6,012 nucleotides of DNA from positions 1-6,012 of the forward strand of contig JAAHIC010000303.1 of assembly GCA_010671965.1 (NCBI GenBank). The letters are read 5' to 3'. The stretch comes from Leptolyngbya sp. SIO4C5. Its GTDB lineage: Bacteria; Cyanobacteriota; Cyanobacteriia; Phormidesmidales; Phormidesmidaceae. The notes under the pieces were generated by a model, which was given only the letters and a program-made list of their open reading frames with translations, was not told the origin of the DNA and ran no database searches. The translations under genes were made by a program, and so were the position numbers. Of the stretch, positions 5,302-6,012 are shown in pieces. Each line of letters opens with the position of its first letter. Within the stretch, counting starts at the first letter, position 1.

Positions 5302-5940
5302 AGAGGCAGAGAGGAGTTTTCTTGCCTATCATGCTACGAAACGGCCTATGCCAAGCTGATAGAAAGTTCGAGTAGAAAGTTCGAGTTCTCCAAGCTCCTA
5401 AGAAACAACAACAGCCTCCACTACCAGCGATCGCGTGAATGATAGTTTCCAAGTCAATAACGCGATCGCCCGAGAGCGTTTTGCACCGATACAAAGTAGA
5501 GTAAGCTGAGCCAGCGATCGCCTTGCTTCTATAGAGTTGGAAGAAGGGATGGCCTCAGGGTTCTGCAGCACACTAAGAGTGCTTGTAAGCCCTCCTCAGT
5601 TCAGAGCAATAATCGCTGAGCTTAGCGCGATCGCATCCGCAAGGAAGCCGATAGGATAGCACCCGCGCTCTGTCTCCTATGCAAGTTAAAGGCACAATAT
5701 GTACACACTAAATGTACACTCAAAAAATACGCTTAAAGTAAGCAAGCTGAATGTATACACACAAATTTATGCGTGTCTCAACGCAGAGGCAAGAAGCGAT
5801 CGCACGAGCAAAGGCGCTGAAACGCTTACACAGCAGCATTTTTACGAAATAAGCAAATGCAGAAGAGGACTTGCAAGTATAAAAGCGATCGCATTACAGC
5901 GTATAGAACAACAGGACGGCAACACACAAGCGTATAAGTA
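5302..5940. other. Non-coding HIP1-rich region upstream of the small gene
   Basis: No protein-coding gene is supported here. HIP1 octamers occur near 5427, 5461, 5512, 5626, 5796 and 5884, at the same relative places as in copy 1. An 80-codon + strand frame (5699-5941) is shared with copy 1 only for its first ~50 codons, with no third-position bias in the changes, so it is not supported as a gene. The region should contain the promoter of the reverse-strand gene ending at 4987, but I see no convincing box. No CRISPR repeats and no recognisable tracrRNA are seen. Confidence 0.55.
5361..5386. repeat. 13-bp tandem duplication specific to copy 2
   Basis: AGAAAGTTCGAGT occurs twice in a row (5361-5373 and 5374-5386). 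Copy 1 has a single diverged version near 1000-1015. A local slippage event is the simplest explanation. Confidence 0.85.
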
Positions 5941-6012
5941 ACACAGCGATCGCAGCGCCAGCAACGTTTTTTGGAATTCCAAAAAACGTTGCTGGCGCTG
6001 CGATCGCTGTGT
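5941..6012. repeat. Perfect 72-bp palindrome at the window end
   Basis: The last 72 bases are exactly self-complementary, two 36-bp arms with no loop, centred on GGAATTCC between 5976 and 5977. The left arm is ordinary repeat-copy-2 sequence, including a HIP1 octamer. The right arm repeats it in reverse up to the last base of the window, so the full arm length cannot be seen. The corresponding place in copy 1 (after 1612) continues differently and has no palindrome. It may be a real inverted junction or a fold-back at a contig end. Confidence 0.9.

Larger units (their letters stand above)
5138..5978. repeat. ~840-bp direct repeat, copy 2 (inside the transposon)
   Basis: This matches 779-1614 in the same orientation. 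It starts inside the small reverse-strand gene and ends at TTTTTTGGAATT, within the terminal palindrome. Unlike copy 1, it is continuous on its left with the rest of an intact gene, so copy 2 appears to be the more complete version. Differences include a 13-bp tandem duplication at 5361-5386, a diverged patch near 5520-5545, and a 1-bp loss near 5852. The two copies are clearly diverged, so this is neither a very recent duplication nor an assembly duplicate. Confidence 0.88.
1615..6012 (+). mobile_element. Tn7-like transposon of the type V-K CAST lineage, left part
   Basis: The left end is placed at 1615, where TGTCGAGTGCCAAGTTAT begins. It aligns with the end of the well-known cyanobacterial V-K element ShCAST (recalled as TGTACAGTGACAAATTAT), sharing the TGT terminus, the GTG at position 7 and the CAA..TTAT block. 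The order tnsB-tnsC-tniQ and the small sizes of TnsC (278 residues) and TniQ (171 residues) fit V-K elements. No tnsA, cas12k, tracrRNA, CRISPR array or right end is in the window, so the right limit given is only the window edge. A five-base target duplication would predict GAATT (1610-1614) again beyond the right end. Alternative: a Tn7-like relative with the same core but no Cas12k. Confidence 0.72.

Noticed and set aside
5684..5706. GGCACAATATGTACA as a possible right end of the transposon
   Set aside because: It lacks the TTATTAAATA half of the end motif, and no further motif copies lie nearby; the matching place in copy 1 is also changed.

Overview
The window looks like DNA from a cyanobacterium. 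The octamer GCGATCGC (HIP1) occurs about 22 times in 6 kb, and the three main genes resemble the transposition genes of cyanobacterial type V-K CRISPR-associated transposons (CAST). No cas12k, tracrRNA or CRISPR array is visible. The window therefore holds the left part of such an element, or of a close Tn7-like relative, and not a demonstrated complete CAST. The species cannot be named from this sequence.

Layout. Positions 1-778 are accessory debris: the tail of an unrecognised reading frame, a terminator-like hairpin, the last ~80 codons of a Tn5-type IS4-family transposase with what looks like the right end of that IS, and about 390 bp with no recognisable gene. Positions 779-1614 are the first copy of a ~840-bp direct repeat. 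It carries a truncated reverse-strand copy of a small gene followed by non-coding, HIP1-rich DNA. At 1615 a sequence starting TGTCGAGTGCC begins; I read this as the transposon left end. Five copies of a 19-bp motif (GTGCCAnnnTATTTAATAA, allowing for a weak copy) lie between 1621 and 1951. Two point inward from the end. Three are inverted and sit in front of the first transposition gene, the last covering its likely start codon. Then come tnsB (1945-3600), tnsC (3607-4443) and tniQ (4469-4984) on the + strand with short gaps, as one apparent operon. A 104-codon gene of unknown function (4987-5301, minus strand) converges on tniQ. Its first half and its upstream DNA form the second copy of the repeat (5138-5978). 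The window ends in a perfect 72-bp palindrome (5941-6012).

How it works together (family knowledge plus inference). TnsB is the DDE transposase that binds the repeated end motifs. TnsC is the AAA+ ATPase that polymerises on target DNA and recruits TnsB. TniQ is the small zinc-binding adaptor that in V-K systems links TnsC to Cas12k. No tnsA is present in the visible core, so transposition would be expected to be replicative and to make cointegrates. The inverted motif copies around the tnsB start suggest that TnsB represses its own operon.

Most interesting points: the left end can be placed to the base; the TnsB-type sites are inverted over the tnsB start; the 840-bp repeat has one copy outside and one inside the element, and both copies stop matching at the same base; and the terminal palindrome is either a real inverted junction or an assembly fold-back.
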